From NCBI GenBank assembly GCA_050949645.1, contig JBMNGC010000001.1, positions 248,001-312,000 of the forward strand: DNA of 64,000 nucleotides. The letters run 5' to 3'. The stretch comes from RUG369 sp050949645 (GTDB taxonomy: Bacteria > Planctomycetota > Planctomycetia > Pirellulales > Thermoguttaceae). Under the pieces are notes generated by a model, which had not been told where the DNA came from, made no database searches, and saw only the letters and a program-made list of their open reading frames with translations. Position numbers and translations under genes: made by a program. Shown piece after piece: positions 52,766 to 61,238 of this stretch; positions within the stretch are counted from its first letter, which is position 1; each line of letters opens with the position of its first letter.

Positions 52766-55700
52766 TTACTTGGAGGCGTTAAGCCCGGTGGCAAATTCTT
52801 CTTCCTCTTCCTGGATGATGATGCGAGGAGTGACCGTCATGAGCATGCTCGTGGTCTCGCGACCAATGGCGCTGTTGGAGAAGAGGCGCTTGATGTAGGG
52901 GATCTTGCTCAGGATCGGGACGCCGCCTTCGTTGCGACCTTCGCTGAGGCGCTTGATACCGCCGAGGAGAGCGGTTCCGCCGTCAGGAACGTTAACCGTT
53001 GTGTAGACGGAGAAGGATGACGTGATCGGTTCCTGGATCGTGGTACCCTGGCTGACGATCTGCGACTCTTTGTTGTCGGTGCGTTCGTCAGTGATGCTGT
53101 CGAGCAGGCTGCTACCCTTGCTAGCAGAGGTGCTGTTCGTAGCGACAGAGTCGGTTCCTTCAAACTTATAGGTTCGATCGTTATCCGTGATCTTGCAGAA
53201 GAAGGGAACGACAGTCATACGGACGTACTTGCGGTCGGGGGACGCCGTCGCCTGGACGGTCATGAACTGACCCTCATTGACGATCGTGATGACCGGCTGC
53301 TGGGCCACGGCAAAGTCGCCGACGACCGGAATGACCGTGCTAACGTACGGGACGCTGGTCGAGTCGCTGATGCTCGCGGTCTGACCGTTGAACATGGTGA
53401 CTTTCGGCGCCTGAAGGACGTTCGTTCTCGCGTCGGATTCCGCAGCGGAGACAAAGAAGTAGGATTCGATGTCGCTGAGGATCGCGAAGCCGAGCTGCGC
53501 GCCGACCGACGGGTCGTAGTTACCGAACTGCGGAACCGCAAGTCCGTAGCTATTCTGCGAGAAGTTCACGTTGAGGTTATCGGTGAACGGCTTGCCGGTG
53601 GCGCTGCCGTCGTAGATACCGTAAACGCCCCTCTTCGTCGGAGTCAGCGTGCCATAGTCGTCGTCGACCGTGGCGCTAGCGGCCTCGGAGGCCTTGAACG
53701 AAAGGTTCATGTTGACGCCAATCTTTTCGAAGTATTCATCGCTGATCGTGATGAATCGGACTTCGACGGCGACCTGGAGGTCGTTGAGCGCGCGGAGCTT
53801 TTCAAGGAGCTCGCGAATTTCCTCGTGGTTTTCCTCGGTCTGACGAATCGCCAGCGTGTTATTCAGCGTGAAGAACTGCGGTTCGGAGTCGAGGGTTTCC
53901 CAACTTTCCGGGTCGACAACGGAGGTGATCAGGCTGATGAGCTCGCTTGGGTCGTTCATTCCGCCGCCCTGTCCCGTCGAGATCGGGGAGCTCGCGCCGC
54001 TGGACTGGATCTGCGCCGTAATATTAGGCGAGAGGAGGGGGGAACCGTTGCCAAAGACGTTGTTGTTGAGACCCGCGATTGTTGAACCGGAACCCTGAAC
54101 GCCGCGGTTGGCAGCCTGCTGATAGGCGCGGTTGTAGCTCGCTTCCATTGAAAGAGGCGCGACCGTCGTATTGAAGTCGGGAACGCCGATGACGAGGTCA
54201 GCGACCGGGTAGTACATGACGACCGTCTTGCTCGAGCGTCTGTTGGCGCCGGTGATCGTCAGGACCTCGTCTTCAACGATGTAAGAGAGGTTGTAAGGCG
54301 CCAAGACGTGCTTAAGATAATTCTTAAGCGCGATGTTCTGGAAGTTCGTTGCAACGTTGATATCAGACGTGGCGCCAGATTCCGCAAGCGCGGCTTCGTC
54401 AACCATAATGTTGAGGCCAGTGTTCGTACGGATGAAATCAACGACAACGTCAAGAGGCGTGGGCTGGTCAAAGGGAAGCGAGATCTGCATATCAAGCTTA
54501 CGGAAGATCTCACGATCGGCTTCGGAGCGTGTGTCGCTCGGGCTGATGCTCTTACGATTCTCGGCGCGTCTCCATACTTCCGGATCGAAGACGAGCGGGT
54601 TGGCGTCGTCAACAAGGGAGTAAGCGGCGTTCTCAACGTCGTTGAAAGACTTCAGGATGCGTTCGTTCTTATTTTCCCTGAGCATTTCGTTGAAAGCGAC
54701 CTGACCGCCGTATTGAGCCTGCTGCATCATCTGGATGGAGACAACCGAGTTGTTCGAGTAGTCGCGGCATTTCTTAGCGAGAATGAGCGCTTCCTCGTAA
54801 CGACCATCTTCCATGAGGTCTTTGAATTTCTCTGTATCTTCCGCGAGACGACTCTGCATGTCGAGCTCATTCTGACGCTTCTGGCGGATATATTCCTCGA
54901 CGTCCTTGTTGTTGGTCTCGACAGCGATTCGCGCGCCGTGCACGTCGATAAAGCGCTCAGTGTCGTTGATCGCCATGTCGACGGACATGGTGAAGTGCGC
55001 CTTGAGAGAGGCGTCGAGCTTCGACTCTTCGATTTCCGTGCGTAGTTGCTTCAGGTCGGCAAGCGCTTCCTTCGGTAGCGTTTCGCGAACCTGGTTCTGC
55101 TTCGCAACGAACGAGGCGATTTCGCTCTGGATCGCTTCCGGAGACTGATCAAGATTAACGCCAGTCTTGGAGACGACGACTTCCGGCATGCTCGCGACCG
55201 GATTGTTGAGTCTGGCGATCGAGTCGTTAATGTGGCGAATCGTCGCTTGGTCAAGCTCTGCGGAGTAACGCAGCGCGTCGCGGTAGTTGGCGATCGCGAG
55301 CGACGTATTACCCTTAGCGGCGGCGTCGTCGGCTTCCTGAACATAGAGGTATCCAGCGCTTTCGCCCTGGGAGACGCCCGGGACGGTCGCCTGAACCTGG
55401 CGGACCGCTCTGGAACGCGAACGTTCAACGGCGACGTCTCGTAAGAACGCCTGCGGAGAATCCCCTCCGGCAAACGCGTTCTCGGGGACGCCCATGCCCT
55501 GGATCTCACGAACCATCGCTTCTGCGCGCTCTACCTGGCCGCTCGCGACGAGAGCTCGCGCTTCTTTAAGTTGCGACTGAATCGCGACAACCTGACGTTT
55601 GGTGGCGTCAGAGAGTCCGACGAGCGGCGCGGATTGCACGGGAGAAACTCTTCCAGCGGCGATGCGGTCGTCGGCGATGCGCGCCGCAACCGACTGGACG

Positions 55701-56275
55701 TCCATTTTGCGATTAACCGTCGCGACGTCAAGCGTTACGTTCAGATTGCGAGCTTCGGCGACGAGCGCGTCGGCAGAATCAAGATCCTGACACCGTCGCA
55801 GCGCTTCCGCCTGCTCAAGATAGTTCTTAGCGAGTTCGCGCTTGACCGATTCGGTCAGTCCTTGAACGTTCGCAGCTTCGCTGACGCGCCTGTATTGTTC
55901 GATCAGCGGAAAAACGTACTCCGGTCTGTCGCTTGCGGGCGTGTAAGAGACGTTGAGCGCCTGAGCTTCGCTCGCATAACGAACGGCGGACGCAACGTCG
56001 CGGCTCATAAGCGATCGGCGCGCCTTGAGCAGAAGCTCCTGGCTGCGCGCAAGAGAAGAATTGTTTACGGAGTTCGCCGCGTCGGCTTGGGCGACGCCGG
56101 CAACCGGGGTTTGAGCGAAGACGCTTGGCGTTCCGCCTAGCGCAAATGCCGCCGAGCCTAAGCCCAACGCAACCGCCAACAAACCAGTCTGAATCTTTTT
56201 GGTTGGTTCCAACACGATACTCCTTTCGAGACTCGTAGTTTTACGCATAGTGTTACGAGTGGCGCCAATAGTCAT
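52766..56275 (-). CDS. Secretin-family outer-membrane protein with long N-terminal region
   Basis: 1169-aa exported protein of the GspD/PilQ secretin family, which forms gated outer-membrane rings. The C-terminal core is clear: VQATASPDRKYVRMTVVPFF, and the signature VPDGGTALLGGIKRL...GVPILSKIPYIKRLF at about 1096-1133. An STN/secretin-N-like segment, ISLPFDQPTPLDVVVDF, lies near residue 595. The first 550 residues are helical repeats (LLKARRSLMSRDVASAVRYA, AEALRRCQDLDSADALVAEA), not the N0-N3 domains of GspD. ATG 56275 has GGAGG at 6 nt; a second start (GTG 56215 or TTG 56212) with AAGGAG would place the signal peptide nearer the N-terminus. No other secretion or pilus gene is nearby. Confidence 0.88.
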   Translation of the reverse strand: MTIGATRNTMRKTTSLERSIVLEPTKKIQTGLLAVALGLGSAAFALGGTPSVFAQTPVAGVAQADAANSVNNSSLARSQELLLKARRSLMSRDVASAVRYASEAQALNVSYTPASDRPEYVFPLIEQYRRVSEAANVQGLTESVKRELAKNYLEQAEALRRCQDLDSADALVAEARNLNVTLDVATVNRKMDVQSVAARIADDRIAAGRVSPVQSAPLVGLSDATKRQVVAIQSQLKEARALVASGQVERAEAMVREIQGMGVPENAFAGGDSPQAFLRDVAVERSRSRAVRQVQATVPGVSQGESAGYLYVQEADDAAAKGNTSLAIANYRDALRYSAELDQATIRHINDSIARLNNPVASMPEVVVSKTGVNLDQSPEAIQSEIASFVAKQNQVRETLPKEALADLKQLRTEIEESKLDASLKAHFTMSVDMAINDTERFIDVHGARIAVETNNKDVEEYIRQKRQNELDMQSRLAEDTEKFKDLMEDGRYEEALILAKKCRDYSNNSVVSIQMMQQAQYGGQVAFNEMLRENKNERILKSFNDVENAAYSLVDDANPLVFDPEVWRRAENRKSISPSDTRSEADREIFRKLDMQISLPFDQPTPLDVVVDFIRTNTGLNIMVDEAALAESGATSDINVATNFQNIALKNYLKHVLAPYNLSYIVEDEVLTITGANRRSSKTVVMYYPVADLVIGVPDFNTTVAPLSMEASYNRAYQQAANRGVQGSGSTIAGLNNNVFGNGSPLLSPNITAQIQSSGASSPISTGQGGGMNDPSELISLITSVVDPESWETLDSEPQFFTLNNTLAIRQTEENHEEIRELLEKLRALNDLQVAVEVRFITISDEYFEKIGVNMNLSFKASEAASATVDDDYGTLTPTKRGVYGIYDGSATGKPFTDNLNVNFSQNSYGLAVPQFGNYDPSVGAQLGFAILSDIESYFFVSAAESDARTNVLQAPKVTMFNGQTASISDSTSVPYVSTVIPVVGDFAVAQQPVITIVNEGQFMTVQATASPDRKYVRMTVVPFFCKITDNDRTYKFEGTDSVATNSTSASKGSSLLDSITDERTDNKESQIVSQGTTIQEPITSSFSVYTTVNVPDGGTALLGGIKRLSEGRNEGGVPILSKIPYIKRLFSNSAIGRETTSMLMTVTPRIIIQEEEEEFATGLNASK

Positions 56276-56971
56276 CCCTGACCTCCCAGATTCTCCGGAA
56301 GAAACATATCAGTGAAAAAAATCGTCTTTCGTAGAGGAGCGCTAGGCACACGACGTTCCGTCGCCGCGTTGTGAACCTTGGCTCGACTTCGAATTGCTGG
56401 CGACTTGCTCCATCGAAAAACTTGTTCAATTTCCAGCGGACCGCTTCGCCCGACGGTTGCCGGCGCGTTGCGGTTCAAGATTCGAGAACTGTTCCCGAAT
56501 CCTCGTTATTCGTCTTCGATCCGTCAACACCGAATCTCCAGGCAATAACGCTCTTTCCTAATAATCATCATCGTGCAGAGCACAATATATGATTAGTCCA
56601 AAAGACGCTAACAGGAGCGTTTTTTGGATTTTTTTCAGGATAACGCCTAAAACGACCTCAAGCGTTCGTGTGGTAACGACGGTTGCAGGAAGTTTGTGGC
56701 ATTCGAATCCTCCTGTTACTCTGCTTTATCGGTAAGATCGGAACAGCTGTTAAATGATATTTCCCCTTTTTGTCTGAAATTGCCAAAATTCCATCATAGC
56801 GGATAGAAATAAAAGAGTGGGAATCTTTCATTCTTTCTGCGCTTCGTGCGTTCTGCACAGCTTCCCCATAAGGGGATCGATAGATACAACAGAAAGGAAA
56901 AGCAACGTTGAAAAAGTCGCGTCGATCGTCACAGATACGTTTATCCAACTCGTCTCTGCCGTCGCCAGAGG
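56276..56971. other. Intergenic region between kinase and secretin genes
   Basis: 696 bp, minus-strand genes on both sides. No open frame looks coding (for example 56371-56592 plus, 73 aa, has no start context or family look). It should hold the secretin promoter. A small plus-strand hairpin ACGCT (56605-56609) / AGCGT (56616-56620) with six T's resembles a terminator, but no plus-strand gene precedes it. Confidence 0.45.
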
Positions 56972-59900
56972 TTACTTCGTTGCGTTAGCCGCTTGGTTGT
57001 CCAGCACGTTCTCGCTAAGAGGAGCGTTCGGAGAGTTCAGAGACTTTTGACTGTCCTTCAACGCCACGCGGAGCTCCTCGATTCTGCTCGAAGTTTTTTC
57101 GATGAGAGAGCGTTCGTAATCGTTTTCTTCATCGCTCAGACGCAATTTTTCCATATCGTCGAGTCTTGTGAGACTTCGTTCTTGCCAGTCGTTGAAGAGA
57201 CGGTCAAGAGACTCAAGTCGCGCTTGCGCCTCGTCGAAACGTTGTTCCCGGATAAAGAGCTCCGTATAGAAGAACTGGATTTTCATCATGAAATGGGTAG
57301 GGGCGAAGTGGGGAAGGATGACGGTGAATCGTTCCGCTTCATCGCTTGCGACGTCGAGGAGTCTCTCGGCTCTCTCGAGCGCGGAATCGTCAAACGCGGC
57401 GAGCGACGCCTCAAGTCTGGCGAGAATCGTGTACCCAATGATTTTCGAGAATACAAAGCGGACGTTGCCGGAGGCGTTGGGGTCTTCGCTTGCCATGTTG
57501 GTTATTTTGTCTTCGAGTTTTCGGAATTCCTCAATGGCGACTCTTCGCATTCCTTCGTCGGCGTTATAGATCTGGCATTCAAAAACGGTTCGAAGTTTCG
57601 CGTATTCCAAGCCAAGACTTACGTTGAGCGCTTCGATTGAACCTGGATATTTCTCCTTATATCCAGCAACGATGTTGGCGCCTTTTCGGTATGCGGCGAA
57701 CGCTTCCTCTGTCTGACGAAGCGTTGAACGCCATAGCGCAAGCACCGTGTAGTAGCCGGCGATTAATTCGAGATCGCTGCTTGTGTCAGGGGTTCCAAGC
57801 CTTTGGATAAACTCAAAGACAAAATCCAAATCGCGCTGTTGCCTTTCAATCTGAGTTGGCGACGGCATGGAAGCGATAATTTCCGAAAAAAGACTTTCGA
57901 CGGATTGGCGGTCACGTCGCACGCTCTTCATTCTGTGCACGCTGCGTGCAAAACGCAGCTGCGCTTTGAGCCTGTCAGTCTGGCTGGTTACGAGGGGAGC
58001 GGTGATTTCGTCAATCGCGTTGTCTTCGTCGACTCTTTCGAGCGCGTCAAGCGCTTTTTCGCAGTATTTTTCAAATTTGGACACGTCTCGGTCGGGGGGC
58101 GAACTGTCCATGATTCTGATGACGAGGCTTGCGGTTTCGTAAGCGATTTGTCTGCGTTGCTCAGGCGATTGCGCCGACTCCAGGCTTCTAATATAGAATT
58201 GGAACGACTGATCGAACGCGCTGATAGAGCCGAGCTTTGCTTGCATGACGCGAATGAGTCCGGAGCGGTAGAATGCCTGAGCCGAGCGAAGTTGCAGGTC
58301 AAGGTTATTGTCCGTTTCGCGATTGGCGTAGGCGAATTTTACATAAAAGTCGAGCATTTCGTCGAGCGCTTCGGATTCCTGTCGCGAGATGGAGACGTTG
58401 GCGAACGACCCGTAGATTGCGCCTGAATCGTCAAGCAGGTTGAAGGTTCCGACGTCCGAGTCTGAAAGCAGGCGTGTGAAGATTTCGTCAAAAGCTTCGA
58501 GCGCTAGCGTTAAATTCGTCTGCGCGCGGGTCGATTCTGCGTTCTTCTCGGCAATTTCGCTATTGAGTCTGACGTTGAAGACGCCGAGCGCTGTGAGAAC
58601 GAAGAGTGCGAGCAGAATAACAATGGAGACGAGCCCCGCGACGAGTTTATTACGTCGTGCCCATCGCCAGAGAAGTTCCGGGAAAAGCACGCGTCGCGCT
58701 TTGATCGGTCGATCTTCGATAAACCGCCGCAGATCGTCCGCCATTTCACCCGCCGTATAGCGATTTTCGGGATTGTAGTCGATAGCCTTGAGGACAATCG
58801 TTTCGAGGTCGCGCGGAATTTTAGGATTGATTTTCCGCGGTTGAATTGGGGAACCGGCGGTGACCTGCGCAATGAGTTTCGCATATTGCGACTCGCCGTA
58901 CGCAGGCGTGAGGGTCATCAGTTCGTAGAGAGTTAGTCCCAGTGAATAAACGTCCGATTTCGGAGAGAACTGACTCTTGAGCGCTTCGGGAGCAAGATAT
59001 CGAAGCGTGCCGAGGAACTGTCCATTGCGCGTCAGTTGATTATCGTTTTCTTCCATCGAGCGCGCGAGTCCGAAGTCGGTGATCCAGAGACATCCGTGTC
59101 GATCAACGATCAGGTTAGAAGGCTTAATGTCGCGATGCACCACATGGTGACGGTGCGCGTATCTGAGCGCGTCCGCGGCCTGAATTCCGAGATCGGCGAC
59201 GTGCTGGTAATAGTTGGCGCTCTCGATTCGAATCGTCATGAGCGAGGAATGCGCCTCGAAAAGATCATCGTCGGTTAAGGGCGAGTTTTGAGCGACGAGC
59301 ATCTCCTGCACGTCGCCGTCATCGTCGACGTCGAACGCGGCGTGTTCCGGCAATTCGGACATAAATTCCGTGGTGGCAGACTGTATGTCAGTCTTATCAG
59401 GATTGATAAAAGCCTCGCGTATTTCGCTGCGGCGTTCCCGAAACCACCGCGAGAATTTTCCGAGGCGTTTCCGAGGCGTTTCGAAGGTGCGGGGCGTATC
59501 CTTTTCTTTCATGCGAAGATACTGATCGAGGCTACGGCCGTCGATGAGCTGCATCGCGTAGTAGAACTGGTCGTCAGCGACGTCGCAGTCGTAGACCGGT
59601 ACGATATTGGTATGGTGAAGCTGACCGGCGATTCTCGCTTCGCGTTGGAACCGAAGAAGCGTCTCTTCTTTTTCGCCCGGAAAGATTTTCATAACCTTGA
59701 GCGCGACCATGCGTTCGAGAGTTTCGTCCCACGCTTCGTAGACGACGCCCATTCCACCGTGTCCAATCTCACGGAGAATTTTGAAATTTTTAAGTCGCTC
59801 TAATTTCGGACGATCTTTTGTTGGAGACGCGTAACCGAGGCCCGAGATAGACGCGCTTTTCCCACCTTTTTCGAGAATCAGCATCGACGGGAAGAGTTCG

Positions 59901-60085
59901 AGAATGTCGCTCGCAAATTCCGGATATCGCTCGGCGTATTCCTCTATCGACGGTTCTTTGCCTTTTCGATATTCTTCAGTAAAGCGTTGAGAGATTTCTT
60001 CAAAGTCGACTTCAGATCCGGCAGCTGAGAGGTTGCTTGAAATGACGTTCTGCCAGCTTCTGTCGTTTTCACCGTCCGTCGCCAT
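56972..60085 (-). CDS. Membrane-anchored Ser/Thr protein kinase with kinase-domain insertion
   Basis: 1037-aa Hanks-type kinase. N-terminal module (about 30-75, EEYAERYPEFASDILELFP) typical of planctomycete kinases; kinase domain about 100-465 with Gly-loop GHGGMGVV (108-115), catalytic Lys130, HRDIKPSN (317-324, Asp319), DFG (337-339) and APE (365-367). About 100 extra residues (about 192-290), charged and rich in Asp/Glu in the second half, sit between the hinge and helix E. A single transmembrane helix follows at about 481-503, then a 530-residue helical region, probably extracytoplasmic, TPR-like. AAAGGAG precedes the ATG. The ECF sigma gene lies 69 nt upstream on the same strand, suggesting a kinase-controlled sigma factor. 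Confidence 0.93.
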   Translation of the reverse strand: MATDGENDRSWQNVISSNLSAAGSEVDFEEISQRFTEEYRKGKEPSIEEYAERYPEFASDILELFPSMLILEKGGKSASISGLGYASPTKDRPKLERLKNFKILREIGHGGMGVVYEAWDETLERMVALKVMKIFPGEKEETLLRFQREARIAGQLHHTNIVPVYDCDVADDQFYYAMQLIDGRSLDQYLRMKEKDTPRTFETPRKRLGKFSRWFRERRSEIREAFINPDKTDIQSATTEFMSELPEHAAFDVDDDGDVQEMLVAQNSPLTDDDLFEAHSSLMTIRIESANYYQHVADLGIQAADALRYAHRHHVVHRDIKPSNLIVDRHGCLWITDFGLARSMEENDNQLTRNGQFLGTLRYLAPEALKSQFSPKSDVYSLGLTLYELMTLTPAYGESQYAKLIAQVTAGSPIQPRKINPKIPRDLETIVLKAIDYNPENRYTAGEMADDLRRFIEDRPIKARRVLFPELLWRWARRNKLVAGLVSIVILLALFVLTALGVFNVRLNSEIAEKNAESTRAQTNLTLALEAFDEIFTRLLSDSDVGTFNLLDDSGAIYGSFANVSISRQESEALDEMLDFYVKFAYANRETDNNLDLQLRSAQAFYRSGLIRVMQAKLGSISAFDQSFQFYIRSLESAQSPEQRRQIAYETASLVIRIMDSSPPDRDVSKFEKYCEKALDALERVDEDNAIDEITAPLVTSQTDRLKAQLRFARSVHRMKSVRRDRQSVESLFSEIIASMPSPTQIERQQRDLDFVFEFIQRLGTPDTSSDLELIAGYYTVLALWRSTLRQTEEAFAAYRKGANIVAGYKEKYPGSIEALNVSLGLEYAKLRTVFECQIYNADEGMRRVAIEEFRKLEDKITNMASEDPNASGNVRFVFSKIIGYTILARLEASLAAFDDSALERAERLLDVASDEAERFTVILPHFAPTHFMMKIQFFYTELFIREQRFDEAQARLESLDRLFNDWQERSLTRLDDMEKLRLSDEENDYERSLIEKTSSRIEELRVALKDSQKSLNSPNAPLSENVLDNQAANATK

Positions 60086-60154
60086 GGCGCTCCTTTAACA
60101 TTGGAATATAAAACGCGCAAGCGCGCCGAAATATCCGCGCGTGGGGTCGTCTAG

Positions 60155-60862
60155 TTATTCCAGCAGTTCGTCAAGATTATCCCTTTCGAGGATCACCCTG
60201 AATTTTTTAAGCGCGCGCATATACATAGCGCTCGCCGCGCTAGGAGTCACGCCGAGTTCTTCCGCTGTCTCGCGGTTGGTCAGCTGCTCAAAATGGCGCA
60301 GTAGCAGTACTTCCCTGCTGCGTTCGTCAAGGAGTTCGAGGCAACCCTTGACCTTGAACGCCAACTCATGTCTTCTCGCCGCCAGGGACGGCGACGTGAG
60401 TTGACCGACGAGAAAGTTCGAGGTTGCCGTGATATCTGCGTTTGGTCGCTTCGCAGAGATCGAGAATTCACGCGCAACATTGCGCTTCTGGGTCATGCAA
60501 TATTTACGGTAGTTGGCGACAATCTGCTGGTTGACGATAAGCCTCAGCCAGACGAGGGGCGCGCCTTTCGGTTTTGAAACTTTGTCCCTGAGCTGACGAT
60601 ACGCCTCCATGAAAGACTCCTGGAGGATATCGTTTGAGTCGACTCGCGCGCGGAGTTGCTGCGGCAGCCTAATCTCGATCATTCGCAAGAGCCTGGCCTG
60701 GTGCTCTTCAAACATCTCCGCGACTACGCGTTTCACCGCTTCGTCGCCATCGTTTTCTTCTGGCGTTTGTACTCCTTGTGCCTTGGACGATTGTGTTTCG
60801 TCCTCGCCAGGAGCAGTTTGCTCCGCATCGTTTTTCTTTTCGTTCATAATGAACAACCCCAT
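60155..60862 (-). CDS. ECF-type RNA polymerase sigma factor
   Basis: 235-aa (or 230-aa) extracytoplasmic-function sigma factor. An acidic, Gln/Glu-rich N-terminal extension of about 45 residues precedes sigma region 2 (VDSNDILQESFMEAYRQLRD, with PLVWLRLIVNQQIVANYRK). After a linker comes region 4: LDERSREVLLLRHFEQLTNRE, helix-turn-helix AEELGVTPSAASAMYMRALKKF. ATG 60862 gives the longer form; ATG 60847 is the alternative and neither has a clear Shine-Dalgarno. Planctomycetes carry many ECFs paired with Ser/Thr kinases instead of anti-sigma factors, and here the kinase gene follows at 69 nt. No anti-sigma gene is visible. Confidence 0.92.
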   Translation of the reverse strand: MGLFIMNEKKNDAEQTAPGEDETQSSKAQGVQTPEENDGDEAVKRVVAEMFEEHQARLLRMIEIRLPQQLRARVDSNDILQESFMEAYRQLRDKVSKPKGAPLVWLRLIVNQQIVANYRKYCMTQKRNVAREFSISAKRPNADITATSNFLVGQLTSPSLAARRHELAFKVKGCLELLDERSREVLLLRHFEQLTNRETAEELGVTPSAASAMYMRALKKFRVILERDNLDELLE

Positions 60863-61238
60863 TGGCGGATCAGGCGGTCGACTAAGGTTAAGCGATCAGA
60901 TTCCTGAGAAGGACGTCTGAGTACCAATCCTGCCCATTTTATCCGCAAGGACGGAAATTTCAAGCAACGCTGAATGCGAAGGTCTTCTTCTTGACGTCCT
61001 TTCCCTTTTTGTCTAAGCTCCGGCGCGGAGATCTGTCGCGTCGCATCGAGGGCGACTGGCCAAGGCGCGTCGACGCCATATAATGGACGAAATCTTATCG
61101 GTCGAAGATTACCGCGAGCACGCCCTTTTTCCGTGACGCGGCGTTTTGGACCGGAAGAGAAAGATCGTCGAGCGTGTCGTTTTGTCGTTTGAGTCGACCG
61201 ACGTCTACGCTCATTAACAGCATGCGTAGGATTGTCAT
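60863..61238. other. Divergent intergenic region between sigma factor and lysS
   Basis: No gene supported. A plus-strand TATAAT lies at 61079-61084 (listed). A second, weaker plus-strand match TTGACG-17-TAAGCT lies at 60991-61019. No minus-strand promoter for the sigma-kinase pair was recognised; ECF units often use their own promoter form. Confidence 0.45.
61056..61084 (+). promoter_or_regulatory. Candidate promoter of lysS
   Basis: Consensus -10 TATAAT (61079-61084) with a weak -35 CTGGCC (61056-61061) at 17 bp; leader about 150 nt. Confidence 0.45.

Noticed and set aside
56605..56626. Plus-strand hairpin with six T's
   Set aside because: 5-bp stem only, and no plus-strand gene upstream to terminate; kept as a remark in the intergenic entry.
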